64,000 nt of DNA from the NCBI RefSeq assembly GCF_029227915.1, contig NC_079886.1, forward strand, positions 3,348,001-3,412,000, written 5' to 3'. This DNA is from Hydractinia symbiolongicarpus (taxonomy: Eukaryota > Cnidaria > Hydrozoa > Anthoathecata > Hydractiniidae). The notes under the pieces were generated by a model. It was not told the DNA's origin, did not search any database, and worked only from the letters and a program-made list of their open reading frames with translations. Shown piece by piece: positions 1 to 14,400 of the stretch (positions are counted from its first letter, which is position 1; each line of letters opens with the position of its first letter). Both the position numbers and the translations under genes were made by a program.

Positions 1-3000
1 ACACAGCAATTACACTGGGCGTTGTGGTAGCGCTTGATTTAAAAATGCAGATAAATAAGTCATTTTCTACTGTATAACCAATCGTAGCCGTTATCGCACG
101 CTGAAGAAATAGAGACAGTTTCAATAACTACGTTTCGTTGACTTTCCAACGGTATCAGTCCGCTTCAGTTACAACGGGTGCGTCACTTATTCGTACCAAC
201 ATTTATTTAGCGATATTTTTCTGATATTACTAGGTTGCATCGCTTTTAACAGTGAAACGATTGACTGTGGGACTTACTTGAACTGATTTTGGACTTTAAC
301 TTTATAAATGTGATAATTGAAACAATTGGACTCCATGCAATCGCATTCTTCTTAAAATGGCATGATTGACGGAATTCAGCGAGTACACTGGGCGCTGTGG
401 TAGTGCTTCATTTAAAAATGTAGATGTGTAAGTCATTTTTTACTGTGGGACCAATCCTAGCCGTCATCGCACGCTGAAGAAAATGAGACAGTTTCAATAA
501 CTACATTTCTTTGACTTTCTAACGGTGTCAGCCCGTTTGAGTTACAACAGTTGGGTCACATTTTCGTACCAACATGTATTTAGCGATAATTTTCTGATAT
601 TACTAGGTTGCCTCGCCTTAAACAGTGAAACGATTGACTGTGGGTCTTAATTGAACTGATTTTGGACTGTGAGCTTACAAATGTGATGAATGAGACAATT
701 GGATTCCATGAAATAACATTCTTCTTAAATTGGCATGATTGCCGGAACTCAGCGATTAAAATGAACGCTGTGGTAGCGCTTTATTTAAAAATGTAGATAA
801 ATAACTCATTTTTTACTGTAGGACCAATCCTAGCCGTTATCGCACGCTGAAGAAATTGAGACAGTTTCAAAAACTACTTTCATTGACTTTCTAAAGGTGT
901 CAGCCCGTTTGAGTTATGACAGTTGGATCACATTTTTGTACCAACATGTATTTAGCGATATTTTTCTGATATTACTAGGTTGCATCGCTTTTAACAGTGA
1001 AACGATTGACTGTAGGACCTACTTGAACTGATTTTGGACTTTAACTTTATAAATGTGATAATTGAAACAATTGGACTCCATGAAATAACATTCTTCTTAA
1101 ATTAGCATGATTGACGGAACTCAGCGATTACACTGGGCGCTGTGGTAGCGCTTCATTTTAAAATGTAGATATGTAAGTCATTTTTTACTGTTGGACCAAT
1201 CGTAGCCGTTATCGCACGCTGAAGAAATTGAGACAGTTTCAAAAACTACTTTCATTGACTTTCTAAAGGTGTCAGCCCGTTTGAGTTATGACAGTTGGAT
1301 CACATTTTTGTACCAACATGTATTTAGCGATATTTTTCTGATATTACTAGGTTGCATCGCTTTTAACAGTGAAACGATTGACTGCAGGACTTAATTGAAC
1401 TTATTTTGGACTTTAACTTTATAAATGTGATAATTGAGACAATTGGACTCCAAGAAATAACAATGTTCTGAATTTGACATGATTGCTAGAACTCAGCGAT
1501 TACACTGGGCGCTGTGGTAGCGCTTCATTTAAAAATGCACATAAATAAGTCATTTTTTACTGTAGGACCAATCCTAGCCGTTATTGCACGCTGAAGAAAT
1601 TGAGACAGTTTCAAAAACTACATTTCATTGACTTTCTAACGGTATCAGTCTGTTTCTGTTACAACGGTTTAGTCACATATTCCTCCCAACATGTGTGTAG
1701 TGATATTTTTCTGATAATTCTAGGTTGTATCGCTTTTAACAGTGAAACGATTGACTGTGGGGCTTAATTGAACTGATTTTGGACTTTAACTTTATAAGTG
1801 TGATAATTGAGACAATTGGACTCCAAGAAATAACAATGTTCTGAATTTGAAATGATTGCTAGAACACAGCAATTACACTGGACGTTGTGGTAGCGCTTCA
1901 TTTAAAAATGCAGATAAATAAGTCATTTTCTACTGTATAACCAATCGTAGCCGTTATCGCACGCTGAAGAAATAGAGACAGTTTCAATAACTACGTTTCG
2001 TTGACTTTCTAACGGTATCAGTACGCTTCAGTTACAACGGTTGCGTTACTTATTCGTACCAACATTTATTTAGCGATATTTTTCTGATATTACTAGGTTG
2101 CATCGCTTTTAACAGTTCAACGATTGACTGTGGGACTTACTTGAACTGATTTTGGACTTTAACTTTATAAATGTGATAATTGAAACAATTGGACTCCATG
2201 CAATCGCATTCTTCTTAAAATGGCATGATTGACGGAATTCAGCGAGTACACTGGGCGCTGTGGTAGTGCTTCATTTAAAAATGTAGATATGTAAGTCATT
2301 TTTTACTGTGGGACCAATCCTAGCCGTCATCGCACGCTGAAAAAATTGAGACAGTTTCAATAACTACATTTCTTTGACTTTCTAACGGTGTCAGCCCGTT
2401 TGAGTTACAACAGTTGGGTCACATTTTCGTTCCAACATGTATTTAGCGATAATTTTCTGATATTACTAGGTTGCCTCGCCTTAAACAGTGAATCGATTGA
2501 CTGTGGGTCTTAATTGAACTGATTTTGGACTGTTAGCTTACAAATGTGATGAATGAGATAATTGGATTCCATGAAATAACATTCTTCTTAAATTGGCATG
2601 ATTGCCGGAACTCAGCGATTAAAATGAGCGCTGTGGTAGCGCTTTATTTAAAAATGTAGATAAATAACTCATTTTTTACTGTAGGACCAATCCTAGCCGT
2701 TATCGCACGCTGAAGAAATTGAGACAGTTTCAAAAACTACATTTCATTGACTTTCTAACGGTATCAGTCCGTTTCAGTTACAACAGTTGCGTCAAATATT
2801 CGTACCAACATGGTATTTATCGATATTTTTCTGATATTACTAGGTTGCATCGCTTTTAACAGTGAAACGATTGACTGTAGGACCTACTTGAACTGATTTT
2901 GGACTTTAACTTTATAAATGTGATAATTGAAACAATTGGACTCCATGAAATAACATTCTTCTTAAATTAGCATGATTGACGGAACTCAGCGATTACACTG

Positions 3001-4714
3001 GGCGCTGTGGTAGCGCTTCATTTTAAAATGTAGATATGTAAGTCATTTTTTACTGTTGGACCAATCGTAGCCTTTATCGCACGCTGAAGAAATTGAGACA
3101 GTTTCAAAAACTACTTTCATTGACTTTCTAAAGGTGTCAGCCCGTTTGAGTTATGACAGTTGGATCACATTTTTGTACCAACATGTATTTAGCGATATTT
3201 TTCTGATATTACTAGGTTGCATCGCTTTTAACAGTGAAACGATTGACTGCAGGACTTAATTGAACTTATTTTGGACTTTAACTTTATAAATGTGATAATT
3301 GAGACAATTGGACTCTAAGAAATAACAATGTTCTGAATTTGACATGATTGCTAGAACTCAGCGATTACACTGGGCGCTGTGGTAGCGCTTCATTTAAAAA
3401 TGCACATAAATAAGTCATTTTTTACTGTAGGACCAATCCTAGCCGTTATTGCACGCTGAAGAAATTGAGACAGTTTCAAAAACTACATTTCATTGACTTT
3501 CTAACGGTATCAGTCTGTTTCTGTTACAACGGTTGCGTCACATATTCCTCCCAACATGTGTGTAGTGATATTTTTCTGATATTACTAGGTTGTATCGCTT
3601 TTAACAGTGAAACGATTGACTGTGGGGCTTAATTGAACTGATTTTGGACTTTAACTTTATAAGTGTGATAATTGAGACAATTGGACTCCAAGAAATAACA
3701 ATGTTCTGAATTTGAAATGATTGCTAGAACACAGCAATTACACTGGGCGTTGTGGTAGCGCTTCATTTAAAAATGCAGATAAATAAGTCATTTTCTACTG
3801 TATAACCAATCGTAGCCGTTATCGCACGCTGAAGAAATAGAGACAGTTTCAATAACTACGTTTCGTTGACTTTCTAACGGTAACAGTACGCTTCAGTTAC
3901 AACGGTTGCGTCACTTATTCGTACCAACATTTATTTAGCGATATTTTTCTGATATTACTAGGTTGCATCGCTTTTAACAGTGAAACGATTGACTGTGGGA
4001 CTTACTTGAACTGATTTTGGACTTTAACTTTATAAATGTGATAATTGAAACAATTGGACTCCATGCAATCGCATTCTTCTTAAAATGGCATGATTGACGG
4101 AATTCAGCGAGTACACTGGGCGCTGTGGTAGTGCTTCATTTAAAAATGTAGATATGTAAGTCATTTTTTACTGTGGGACCAATCCTAGCCGTCATCGCAC
4201 GCTGAAAAAATTGAGACAGTTTCAATAACTACATTTCTTTGACTTTCTAACGGTGTCAGCCCGTTTGAGTTACAACAGTTGGGTCAAATTTTCGTTCCAA
4301 CATGTATTTAGCGATAATTTTCTGATATTACTAGGTTGCCTCGCCTTAAACAGTGAATCGATTGACTGTGGGTCTTAATTGAACTGATTTTGGACTGTTA
4401 GCTTACAAATGTGATGAATGAGACAATTGGATTCCATGAAATAACATTCTTCTTAAATTGGCATGATTGCCGGAACTCAGCGATTAAAATGAGCGCTGTG
4501 GTAGCGCTTTATTTAAAAATGTAGATAAATAACTCATTTTTTACTGTAGGACCAATCCTAGCCGTTATCGCACGCTGAAGAAATTGAGACAGTTTCAAAA
4601 ACTACATTTCATTGACTTTCTAACGGTATCAGTCCGTTTCAGTTACAACAGTTGCGTCAAATATTCGTACCAACATGGTATTTAGCGATATTTTTCTGAT
4701 ATTACTAGGTTGCC
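1..4714. repeat. Higher-order repeat block 1: 5-monomer unit of ~1864 bp, ~2.5 copies
   Basis: The variant string 'acacagcaattac' marks unit starts at 1, 1864 and 3729 (spacing 1863 and 1865). The class order in each unit is B', C, B, A*, A, with anchors at about 285, 658, 1030, 1401, 1775 | 2148, 2521, 2895, 3266, 3640 | 4013, 4386. Private markers repeat at the same place in each unit, such as 'gcaggacttaattgaactta' (about 1383 and 3249) and the lost-base form 'ttttaaaatg' (about 1158 and 3022). The third unit stops matching at about 4714, where 'ggttgcctcg' replaces 'ggttgcatcg' and an A monomer follows in place of B. Copy 1 differs from copies 2 and 3 over about 875-955, described separately. 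Confidence 0.9.
875..955. repeat. Probable gene-conversion patch inside HOR copy 1
   Basis: In the third monomer of copy 1 this interval reads as the 'actactttcattg', 'ggtgtcagcccgtttgag', 'gacagttggatcac' version. The equivalent positions of copies 2 and 3 (about 2740-2820 and 4600-4685) carry the 'ggtatcagtccgtttcag', 'caacatggtattta' version. The patch matches the next monomer of the same unit (about 1247-1327) as far as I can compare by eye, so a short non-reciprocal copy from the neighbouring monomer is the simplest reading. A double crossover would look the same. Confidence 0.6.
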
Positions 4715-6884
4715 TCGCCTTAAACAGTGAAACGATTGACTGTGGGACTTAATTGAACTGATTTTGGACTTTAACTTTATAAGTGTGATAATTGAGACAA
4801 TTGGACACCAAGAAATAACAATGTTCTGAATTTGACATGATTGCTAGAACTCAGCGATTACACTGGGCGCTGTGGTAGCGCTTCATTTAAAAATGCACAT
4901 AAATAAGTCATTTCTTACTGTAGGACCAATCCTAGCCGTTATCGCACGCTGAAGAAATTGAGACAGTTTCAAAAACTACATTTCATTGACTTTCTAACGG
5001 TATCAGTCCGTTTCTGTTACAACGGTTGCGTCACATATTCGTACCAACATGTGTTTAGTGATATTTTTCTGATATTACTAGGTTGTATCGCTTTTAACAG
5101 TGAAACGATTGACTGTGGGGCTTAATTGAACTGATTTTGGACTTTAACTTTATAAGTGTGATAATTGAGACAATTGGACTCCAAGAAATAACAATGTTCT
5201 GAATTTGAAATGATTGCTAGAACACAGCAATTACACTGGGCGTTGTGTTAGCGCTTCATTTAAAAATGCAGATAAATAAGTCATTTTTTACTGTATAACC
5301 AATCCTAGCCGTTATCGCACGCTGAAGAAATAGAGACAGTTTCAATAACTACATTTCGTTGACTTTCTAACGGTATCAGTCCGTTTCAGTTACAACAGTT
5401 GCGTCAAATATTCGTACCAACATGGTATTTAGCGATATTTTTCTGATATTACTAGGTTGCATCGCTTTTAACAGTGAAACGATTGACTGTAGGACCTACT
5501 TGAACTGATTTTGGATTTTAACTTTATAAATGTGATAATTGAAACAATTGGACTCGATGAAATAACATTCTTCTTAAATTAGCATGATTGACGGAACTCA
5601 GCGATTACACTGGGCGCTGTGGTAGCGCTTCATTTAAAAATGTAGATATGTAAGTCATTTTTTACTGTGGGACAAATCCTAGCCGTCATCGCACGCTGAA
5701 GAAATTGAGACAGTTTCAAAAACTACATTTCTTTGACTTTCTAACGGTGTCAGCCCGTTTGAGTTACAACATTTGGGTCACATTTTCGTACCAACATGTA
5801 TTTAGCGATAATTTTCTGATATTACTAGGTTGCATCGCTTTTAACAGTGAAACGATTGACTGTGGGATTTAATTGAACTGATTTTGGACTGTGACCTTAC
5901 AAATGTGATGAATGAGACAATTGGACTACATAAATTACCATTCTTCTTAAATTGGTATGATTGACGGAACTCAGCGATTATACTGGGCGCTGTGGTACCG
6001 CTTCATTTAATAATGTTGATAAATAAGTCACTTTTTACTGTGGGTCCAATCCTACCCGTTATCGCACGCTGAATAAATTGAGACAGTTTCAAAAACTACA
6101 TTTCATTGACTTTCTAAAGGCATCAGTCCGTTTCAGTTACAACGGTTGCGTCACATATTCGTACCAACACATATTTATCGATATTTTTCTGATATTACTA
6201 GTTTGCCTTGCCTTAAACAGTGAAACGATTGACTGTGGGGCTTAATTGAACTGATTTTGGACTTTAACTTTATAAGTGTGATAATTGAGACAATTGGACT
6301 CCAAGAAATAACAATGTTCTGAATTTGACATGATTGCCAGAACACAGCAATTACACTGGGCGTTGTGGTAGCGCTTCATTTAAAAATGCAGATAAATAAG
6401 TCATTTTTTACTGTATAACTAATCCTAGCCGTTATCGCACGCTGAAGAAATAGAGACAGTTTCAATAACTACATTTCGTTGACTTTCTAACTGTATCATC
6501 CGCTTCAGTTACAACGGTTGCGTCACTTATTCGTACCAACATTTATTTAGCGATATTTTTTTGATATTACTAGGTTGCCTCGCCTTAAACAGTGAAACGA
6601 TTGACTGTGGGTCTTAATTGAACTGATTTTGGACTGTGAGCTTAGAAATGTGATGAATGAGACAATTGTATTCCATGAAATAACATTCTTCTTAAATTGG
6701 CATGATTGCCGGAACTCAGCGATTAAAATGAGCGCTGTGGTAGCGCTTTATTTAAAAATGGAGATAAATAACTCATTTTTTACTGTAGGACCAATCCTAG
6801 CCGTTATCGCACGCTGAAGAAATTGAGACAGTTTCAAAAACTACATTTCATTGACTTTCTAACGGTATCAGTCTATTTCTGTTA
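4715..6884. repeat. Transitional satellite segment, no stable HOR
   Basis: Six monomers of mixed class follow the 5-mer block: A (4760), A (5133), B (5507), C' (5880), A (6253), C (6625). The C' monomer at 5880 has the unusual 'gactacataaattacc' string, which recurs only once more, at about 13004, 19 monomers away. Several monomers here are recognisable relatives of units in block 1 (for example the A pair at 4760 and 5133), but the order is not repeated locally. I see nothing but satellite. Confidence 0.85.
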
Positions 6885-9800
6885 CAACGGTTGCGTCACA
6901 TATTCGTACCAACATGTGTGTAGTGATATTTTTCTGATATTACTAGGTTGTATCGCTTTTAACAGTGAAACGATTGACTGTGGGGCTTAATTGAACTGAT
7001 TTTGGACTTTAACTTTATAAGTGTGATAATTAAGACAATTGGACTCCAAGAAATAACAATGTTCTGAATTTGAAATGATTGCTAGAACACAGCAATTACA
7101 CTGGGCGTTGTGGTAGCGCTTCATGTAAAAATGCAGATAAATAAGTCATTTTCTACTGTGTAACCAATCGTAGCCGTTATCGCACGCTGAAGAAATAGAG
7201 ACAGTTTCAATAACTAAATTTCGTTGACTTTCTAACGGTATCAGTCCGCTTCAGTTACAACGGTTGCGTCACTTATTCGTACCAACATTTATTTAGCGAT
7301 ATTTTTCTGATATTACTAGGTTGCATCGCTTTTAACAGTGAAACGATTGACTGTGGGACTTACTTGAACTGATTTTGGACTTTAACTTTATAAATGTGAT
7401 AATTGAAACAATTGGACTCCATGCAATCGCATTCTTCTTAAAATGGCATGATTGACGGAACTCAGCGAGTACACTGGGCGCTGTGGTGGTGCTTCATTTA
7501 AAAATGTAGATATGTAAGTCATTTTTTACTGTGGGACCAATCATAGCCGTTATCGCACGCTGAAGAAATTGAGACAGTTTCAAAAACTACTTTCATTGAC
7601 TTTCTAACGGTGTCAGCCCGTTTGAGTTATGACAGTTGGATCACATTTTTGTACCAACATGTATTTAGCGATATTTTTCTGATATTACTAGGTTGCATCG
7701 CTTTTAACAGTGAAACGATTGACTGTAGGACTTACTTGAACTGATTTTGGACTTTAACTTTATAAATGTGATAATTGAAACAATTGGACTCCATGAAATA
7801 ACATTTTTCTTAAATTAGCATGATTGACGGAACTCAGCGATTACACTGGGAGCTGTGGTAGCGCTTCATTTAAAAATGTAGATATGTAAGTCATTTTTTA
7901 CTGTGGGACCAATCCTAGCCGTTATCGCACGCTGAAGAAATTGAGACAGTTTCAAAAACTACATTTCATTGACTTTCTAACGGTATCAGTCCGTTTCTGT
8001 TACAACGGTTGCGTCACATATTCGTACCAACATGTGTGTAGTGATATTTTTCTGATATTACTAGGTTGTATCGCTTTTAACAGTGAAACGATTGACTGTG
8101 GGGCTTAATTGAACTGATTTTGGACTTTAACTTTATAAGTGTGATAATTGAGACAATTTGACTCCAAGAAATAACAATGTTCTGAATTTGAAATGATTGC
8201 TAGAACACAGCAATTACACTGGACGTTGTGGTAGCGCTTCATTTAAAAATGCAGATAAATAAGTCATTTTCTACTGTATAACCAATCGTAGCCGTTATCG
8301 CACGCTGAAGAAATAGAGACAGTTTTAATAACTACATTTCGTTGACTTTCTAACGGTATCAGTCCGCTTCAGTTACAACGGTTGCGTCACTTATTCGTAC
8401 CAACATTTATTTAGCGATATTTTTCTGATATTACTAGGTTGCATCGCTTTTAACAGTGAAACGATTGACTGTGGGACTTACTTGAACTGATTTTGGACTT
8501 TAACTTTATAAATGTGATAATTGAAACAATTGGACTCCATGCAATCGCATTCTTCTTAAAATGGCATGATCGACGGAACTCAGCGAGTACACTGGGTGCT
8601 GTGGTAGTGCTTCATTTAAAAATGCAGATATGTAAGTCATTTTTTACTGTGGGACCAATCCTAGCCGTTATCGCACGCTGAAGAAATTGAGACAGTTTCA
8701 AAAACTACTTTCATTGACTTTCTAACGGTGTCAGCCCGTTTGAGTTATGACAGTTGGATCACATTTTTGTACCAACATGTATTTAGCGATATTTTTCTGA
8801 TATTACTAGGTTGCATCGCTTTTAACAGTGAAACGATTGACTGCAGGACTTAGTTGAACTTATTTTGGACTTTAACTTTATAAATGTGATAATTGCGACA
8901 ATTGGACTCCAAGAAATAACAATGTTCTGAATTTGACATGATTGCTAGAACTCAGCGATTACACTGGGCGCTGTGGTAGCGCTTCATTTAAAAATGCACA
9001 TAAATAAGTCATTTTTTACTGTATAACCAATCCTAGCCGTTATCGCACGCTGAAGAAATAGAGACAGTTTCAATAACTACATTTCGTTGACTTTCTAACG
9101 GTATCAGTCTGTTTCTGTTACAACGGTTGCGTCACATATTCGTACCAACATGTGTGTAGTGATATTTTTCTGATATTACTAGGTTGTATCGCTTTTAACA
9201 GTGAAACGATTGACTGTGGGGCTTAATTGAACCGATTTTGGACTTTAACTTTATAAGTGTGATAATTAAGACAATTGGACTCCAAGAAATAACAATGTTC
9301 TGAATTTGAAATGATTGCTAGAACACAGCAATTACACTGGGCGTTGTGGTAGCGCTTCATGTAAAAATGCAGATAAATAAGTCATTTTCTACTGTGTAAC
9401 CAATCGTAGCCGTTATCGCACGCTGAAGAAATAGAGACTGTTTCAATAACTAAATTTCGTTGACTTTCTAACGGTATCAGTCCGCTTCAGTTACAACGGT
9501 TGCGTCACTTATTCGTACCAACATTTATTTAGCGATATTTTTCTGATATTACTAGGTTGCATCGCTTTTAACAGTGAAACGATTGACTGTGGGACTTACT
9601 TGAACTGATTTTGGACTTTAACTTTATAAATGTGATAATTGAAACAATTGGACTCCATGCAATCGCATTCTTCTTAAAATGGCATGATTGACGGAACTCA
9701 GCGAGTACACTGGGCGCTGTGGTGGTGCTTCATTTAAAAATGTAGATATGTAAGTCATTTTTTACTGTGGGACCAATCCTAGCCGTTATCGCACGCTGAA

Positions 9801-11145
9801 GAAATTGAGACAGTTTCAAAAACTACTTTCATTGACTTTCTAACGGTGTCAGCCCGTTTGAGTTATGACAGTTGGATCACATTTTTGTACCAACATGTAT
9901 TTAGCGATATTTTTCTGATATTACTAGGTTGCATCGCTTTTAACAGTGAAACGATTGACTGTAGGACTTACTTGAACTGATTTTGGACTTTAACTTTATA
10001 AATGTGATAATTGAAACAATTGGACTCCATGAAATAACAATTTTCTTAAATTAGCATGATTGACGGAACTCAGCGATTACACTGGGCGCTGTGGTAGCGC
10101 TTCATTTAAAAATGTAGATATGTAAGTCATTTTTTACTGTGGGACCAATCCTAGCCGTTATCGCACGCTGAAGAAATTGAGACAGTTTCAAAAACTACAT
10201 TTCATTGACTTTCTAACGGTATCAGTCCGTTTCTGTTACAACGGTTGCGTCACATATTCGTACCAACATGTGTGTAGTGATATTTTTCTGATATTACTAG
10301 GTTGTATCGCTTTTAACAGTGAAACGATTGACTGTGGGGCTTAATTGAACTGATTTTGGACTTTAACTTTATAAGTGTGATAATTGAGACAATTTGACTC
10401 CAAGAAATAACAATGTTCTGAATTTGAAATGATTGCTAGAACACAGCAATTACACTGGACGTTGTGGTAGCGCTTCATTTAAAAATGCAGATAAATAAGT
10501 CATTTTCTACTGTATAACCAATCGTAGCCGTTATCGCACGCTGAAGAAATAGAGACAGTTTCAATAACTACATTTCGTTGACTTTCTAACGGTATCAGTC
10601 CGCTTCAGTTACAACGGTTGCGTCACTTATTCGTACCAACATTTATTTAGCGATATTTTTCTGATATTACTAGGTTGCATCGCTTTTAACAGTGAAACGA
10701 TTGACTGTGGGACTTACTTGAACTGATTTTGGACTTTAACTTTATAAATGTGATAATTGAAACAATTGGACTCCATGCAATCGCATTCTTCTTAAAATGG
10801 CATGATCGACGGAACTCAGCGAGTACACTGGGTGCTGTGGTAGTGCTTCATTTAAAAATGCAGATATGTAAGTCATTTTTTACTGTGGGACCAATCCTAG
10901 CCGTTATCGCACGCTGAAGAAATTGAGACAGTTTCAAAAACTACTTTCATTGACTTTCTAACGGTGTCAGCCCGTTTGAGTTATGACAGTTGGATCACAT
11001 TTTTGTACCAACATGTATTTAGCGATATTTTTCTGATATTACTAGGTTGCATCGCTTTTAACAGTGATACGATTGACTGCAGGACTTAATTGAACTTATT
11101 TTGGACTTTAACTTTATAAATGTGATAATTGCGACAATTGGACTC
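6885..11145. repeat. Higher-order repeat block 2: 6-monomer unit of 2236 bp, ~1.9 copies
   Basis: The class order A, B', B, A, B', A* occurs twice, with anchors at 6998, 7371, 7743, 8116, 8489, 8861 and 9234, 9607, 9979, 10352, 10725, 11096. The offset is 2236 bp, for example for 'aattaagacaattggac' (about 7028 and 9264). The identical rare string 'gtggtggtgcttc' appears at the same position of both units. The match begins at about 6885 (upstream, 'gtctatttctg' becomes different) and fails at about 11145, where the second unit switches from an A* start to a class B continuation. Confidence 0.9.
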
Positions 11146-11480
11146 CATGAAATAACAATTTTCTTAAATTAGCATGATTGACGGAACTCAGCGATTACAC
11201 TGGGCGCTGTGGTAGCGCTTCATTTAAAAATGTAGATATGTAAGTCATTTTTTACTGTGGGACCAATCCTAGCCGTTATCGCACGCTGAAGAAATTGAGA
11301 CAGTTTCAAAAACTACATTTCATTGACTTTCTAACGGTATCAGTCCGTTTCTGTTACAACGGTTGCGTCACATATTCGTACCAACATGTGTGTAGTGATA
11401 TTTTTCTGATATTACTAGGTTGTATCGCTTTTAACAGTGAAACGATTGACTGTGGGGCTTAATTGAACTGATTTTGGACT
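11096..11480. repeat. Chimeric A*/B monomer and 3-monomer duplication scar
   Basis: The monomer begins as A* ('ttattttgg', 'gataattgcgacaattgg') exactly like the one at 8861, but after 'ggactcca' it continues as class B with the rare 'tgaaataacaattttc' string. That rare string also occurs at about 10028, and the sequence from 11145 to about 11475 follows 10027-10357, an offset of 1118 bp (three monomers). This fits one unequal crossover inside the shared 'gacaattggactcca' stretch. The copied segment ends where 11480 enters class C ('gactgtgagc'). Confidence 0.75.
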
Positions 11481-14400
11481 GTGAGCTTACAAATGTAATG
11501 AATGAGACAATTGGATTCCATGAAATAACATTCTTTTTAAATTGGCATGATTGCCGGAACTCAGCGATTAAAATGAGCGCTGTGGTAGCGCTTTATTTAA
11601 AAATGTAGATAAATAAGTCATTTTTTACTGTAGGACCAATCCTAGCCGTTATCGCACGCTGAAGAAATTGAGACAGTTTCAAAAACTACATTTCATTGAC
11701 TTTCTAACAGTATCAGTCCGTTTCAGTTACAACAGTTGCGTCAAATATTCGTACCAACATGGTATTTAGCGATATTTTTCTGATATTACAAGGTTGCATC
11801 GCTTTTAACAGTGAAACGATTGACTGTAGGACCTACTTGAACTGATTTTGGACTTTAACTTTATAAATGTGATAATTGAAACAATTGGACTCCATGAAAT
11901 AACATTCTTCTTAAATTAGCATGATTGACGGAACTCAGCGATTACACTGGGAGCTGTGGTAGCGCTTCATTTAAAAATGTAGATATGTAAGTCATTTTTT
12001 ACTGTGGGACCAATCCTAGCCGTTATTGCACGCTGAAGAAATTGAGACAGTTTCAAAAACTACATTTCATTGACTTTCTAACGGTATCAGTCCGTTTCTG
12101 TTACAACAATTGCGTGACATATTCGTACCAACATGTATTTAGCGATATTTTTCTGATATTACTAGGTTGTATCGCTTTTAACAGTGAAACGATTGACTGT
12201 GGGGCTTAATTGAACTGATTTTGGACTTTAACTTTATAAGTGTGATAATTGAGACAATTGGACTCCAAGAAATAACAATGTTCTGAATTTGAAATGATTG
12301 CTAGAACACAGCAATTACACTGGGCGTTGTGGTAGCGCTTCATTTAAAAATGCAGATAAATAAGTCGTTTTCTACTGTATAACCAATCGTAGCCGTTATC
12401 GCACGCTGAAGAAATAGAGGCAGTTTCAATAACTACATTTCGTTGACTTTCTAACGGTATCAGTCCGCTTCAGTTACAACGGTTGCGTCACTTATTCGTA
12501 CCAACATTTATTTAGCGATATTTTTCTGATATTACTAGGTTGCAACGCTTTTAACAGTGAAACGATTGACTGTGGGACTTACTTGAACTGATTTTGGACT
12601 TTAACTTTATAAATGTGATAATTGAAACAATTGGACTCCATGCAATCGCATTCTTCTTAAAATGGCATGATTGACGGATTTAGCGAGTACACTGCGCGCT
12701 GTGGTAGTGCTTCATTTAAAAATGTAGATATGTAAGTCATTTTTTACTGTGGGACCAATCCTAGCCGTCGTCGCACGCTGAAGAAATTGATACAGTTTCA
12801 AAAACTACATTTCTTTGACTTTCTAACGGTGTCAGCCCGTTTGAGTTACAACAGTTGGGTCACATTTTCGTACCAACATGTATTTAGCGATAATTTTCTG
12901 ATATTACTAGGTTGCATCGCTTTTAACAGTGAAACGATTGACTGTGGGATTTAATTGAACTGATTTTGGACTGTGACCTTACAAATGTGATGAATGAGAC
13001 AATTGGACTACATAAATTACCATTCTTCTTAAATTGGCATGATTGACGGAACTCAGCGATTACACTGGGCGCTGTGGTAGCGCTTCATTTAATAATGTAG
13101 ATAAATAACTCATTTTTTACGGTAGGACCAATCCTAGCTGTTATCGCACGCTGAAGAAATAGAGACAGTTTCAAAAACTACATTTTATTGACTTTCTAAC
13201 GGTATCAGTCCGTTTCAGTTACAACGGTTGCGTCACATATTCGTACCAACATATATTTATCGATATTTTTCTGATATTACTAGGTTGCCTCGCCTTAAAC
13301 AGTGAAACGATTGACTGTGGGGCTTAATTGAACTGATTTTGGACTTTAACTTTATAAGTGTGATAATTGAGACAATTTGACTCCAAGAAATAACAATGTT
13401 CTGAATTTGAAATGATTGCTAGAACACAGCAATTACACTGGACGTTGTGGTAGCGCTTCATTTAAAAATGCAGATAAATAAGTCATTTTCTACTGTATAA
13501 CCAATCGTAGCTGTTATCGCACGCTGAAGAAATAGAGACAGTTTCAATAACTACATTTCGTTGACTTTCTAACGGTATCAGTCCGCTTCATTTACAACGG
13601 TTGCGTCACTTATTCGTACCAACATTTATTTAGCGATATTTTTCTGATATTACTAGGTTGCATCGCTTTTAACAGTGAAACGATTGACTGTGGGACTTAC
13701 TGGAACTGATTTTGGACTTTAACTTTATAAATGTGATAATTGAAACAATTGGACTCCATGCAATCGCATTCTTCTTAAAATGGCATGATTGACGGAACTC
13801 AGCGAGTACACTGGGCGCTGTGGTAGTGCTTCATTTAAAAATGTAGATATGTAAGTCATTTTTTACTGTGGGACCAATCCTAGCCGTTATCGCACGCTGA
13901 AGAAATTGAGACAGTTTCAAAAACTACTTTCATTGAATTTCTAACGGTGTCAGCCCGTTTGAGTTATGACAGTTGGATCACATTTTTGTACCAACATGTA
14001 TTTAGCGATATTTTTCTGATATTACTAGGTTGCATCGCTTTTAACAGTGAAACGATTGACTGCAGGACTTAATTGAACTTATTTTGGACTTTAACTTTAT
14101 AAATGTGATAATTGAGACAATTGGACTCCAAGAAATAACAATGTTCTGAATTTGACATGATTGCTAGAACTCAGCGATTATACTGGGCGCTGTGGTAGCG
14201 CTTCATTTAAAAATGCACATAAATAAGTCATTTTTTACTGTATAACCAATCCTAGCCGTTATCGCACGCTGAAGAAATAGAGACAGTTTCAATAACTACA
14301 TTTCGTTGACTTTCTAACGGTATCAGTCCGCTTCAGTTACAACGGTTGCGTCACTTATTCGTACCAACATTTATTTAGCGATATTTTTTTGATATCACTA

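Noticed and set aside
6629-6817. 62 codon frames at 6629, 8493 and 10729
   Set aside because: They sit in a different part of the monomer, start at TTG, and the last two are identical because they are 2236 bp HOR copies. Neighbouring monomers carry stops in the same frame.
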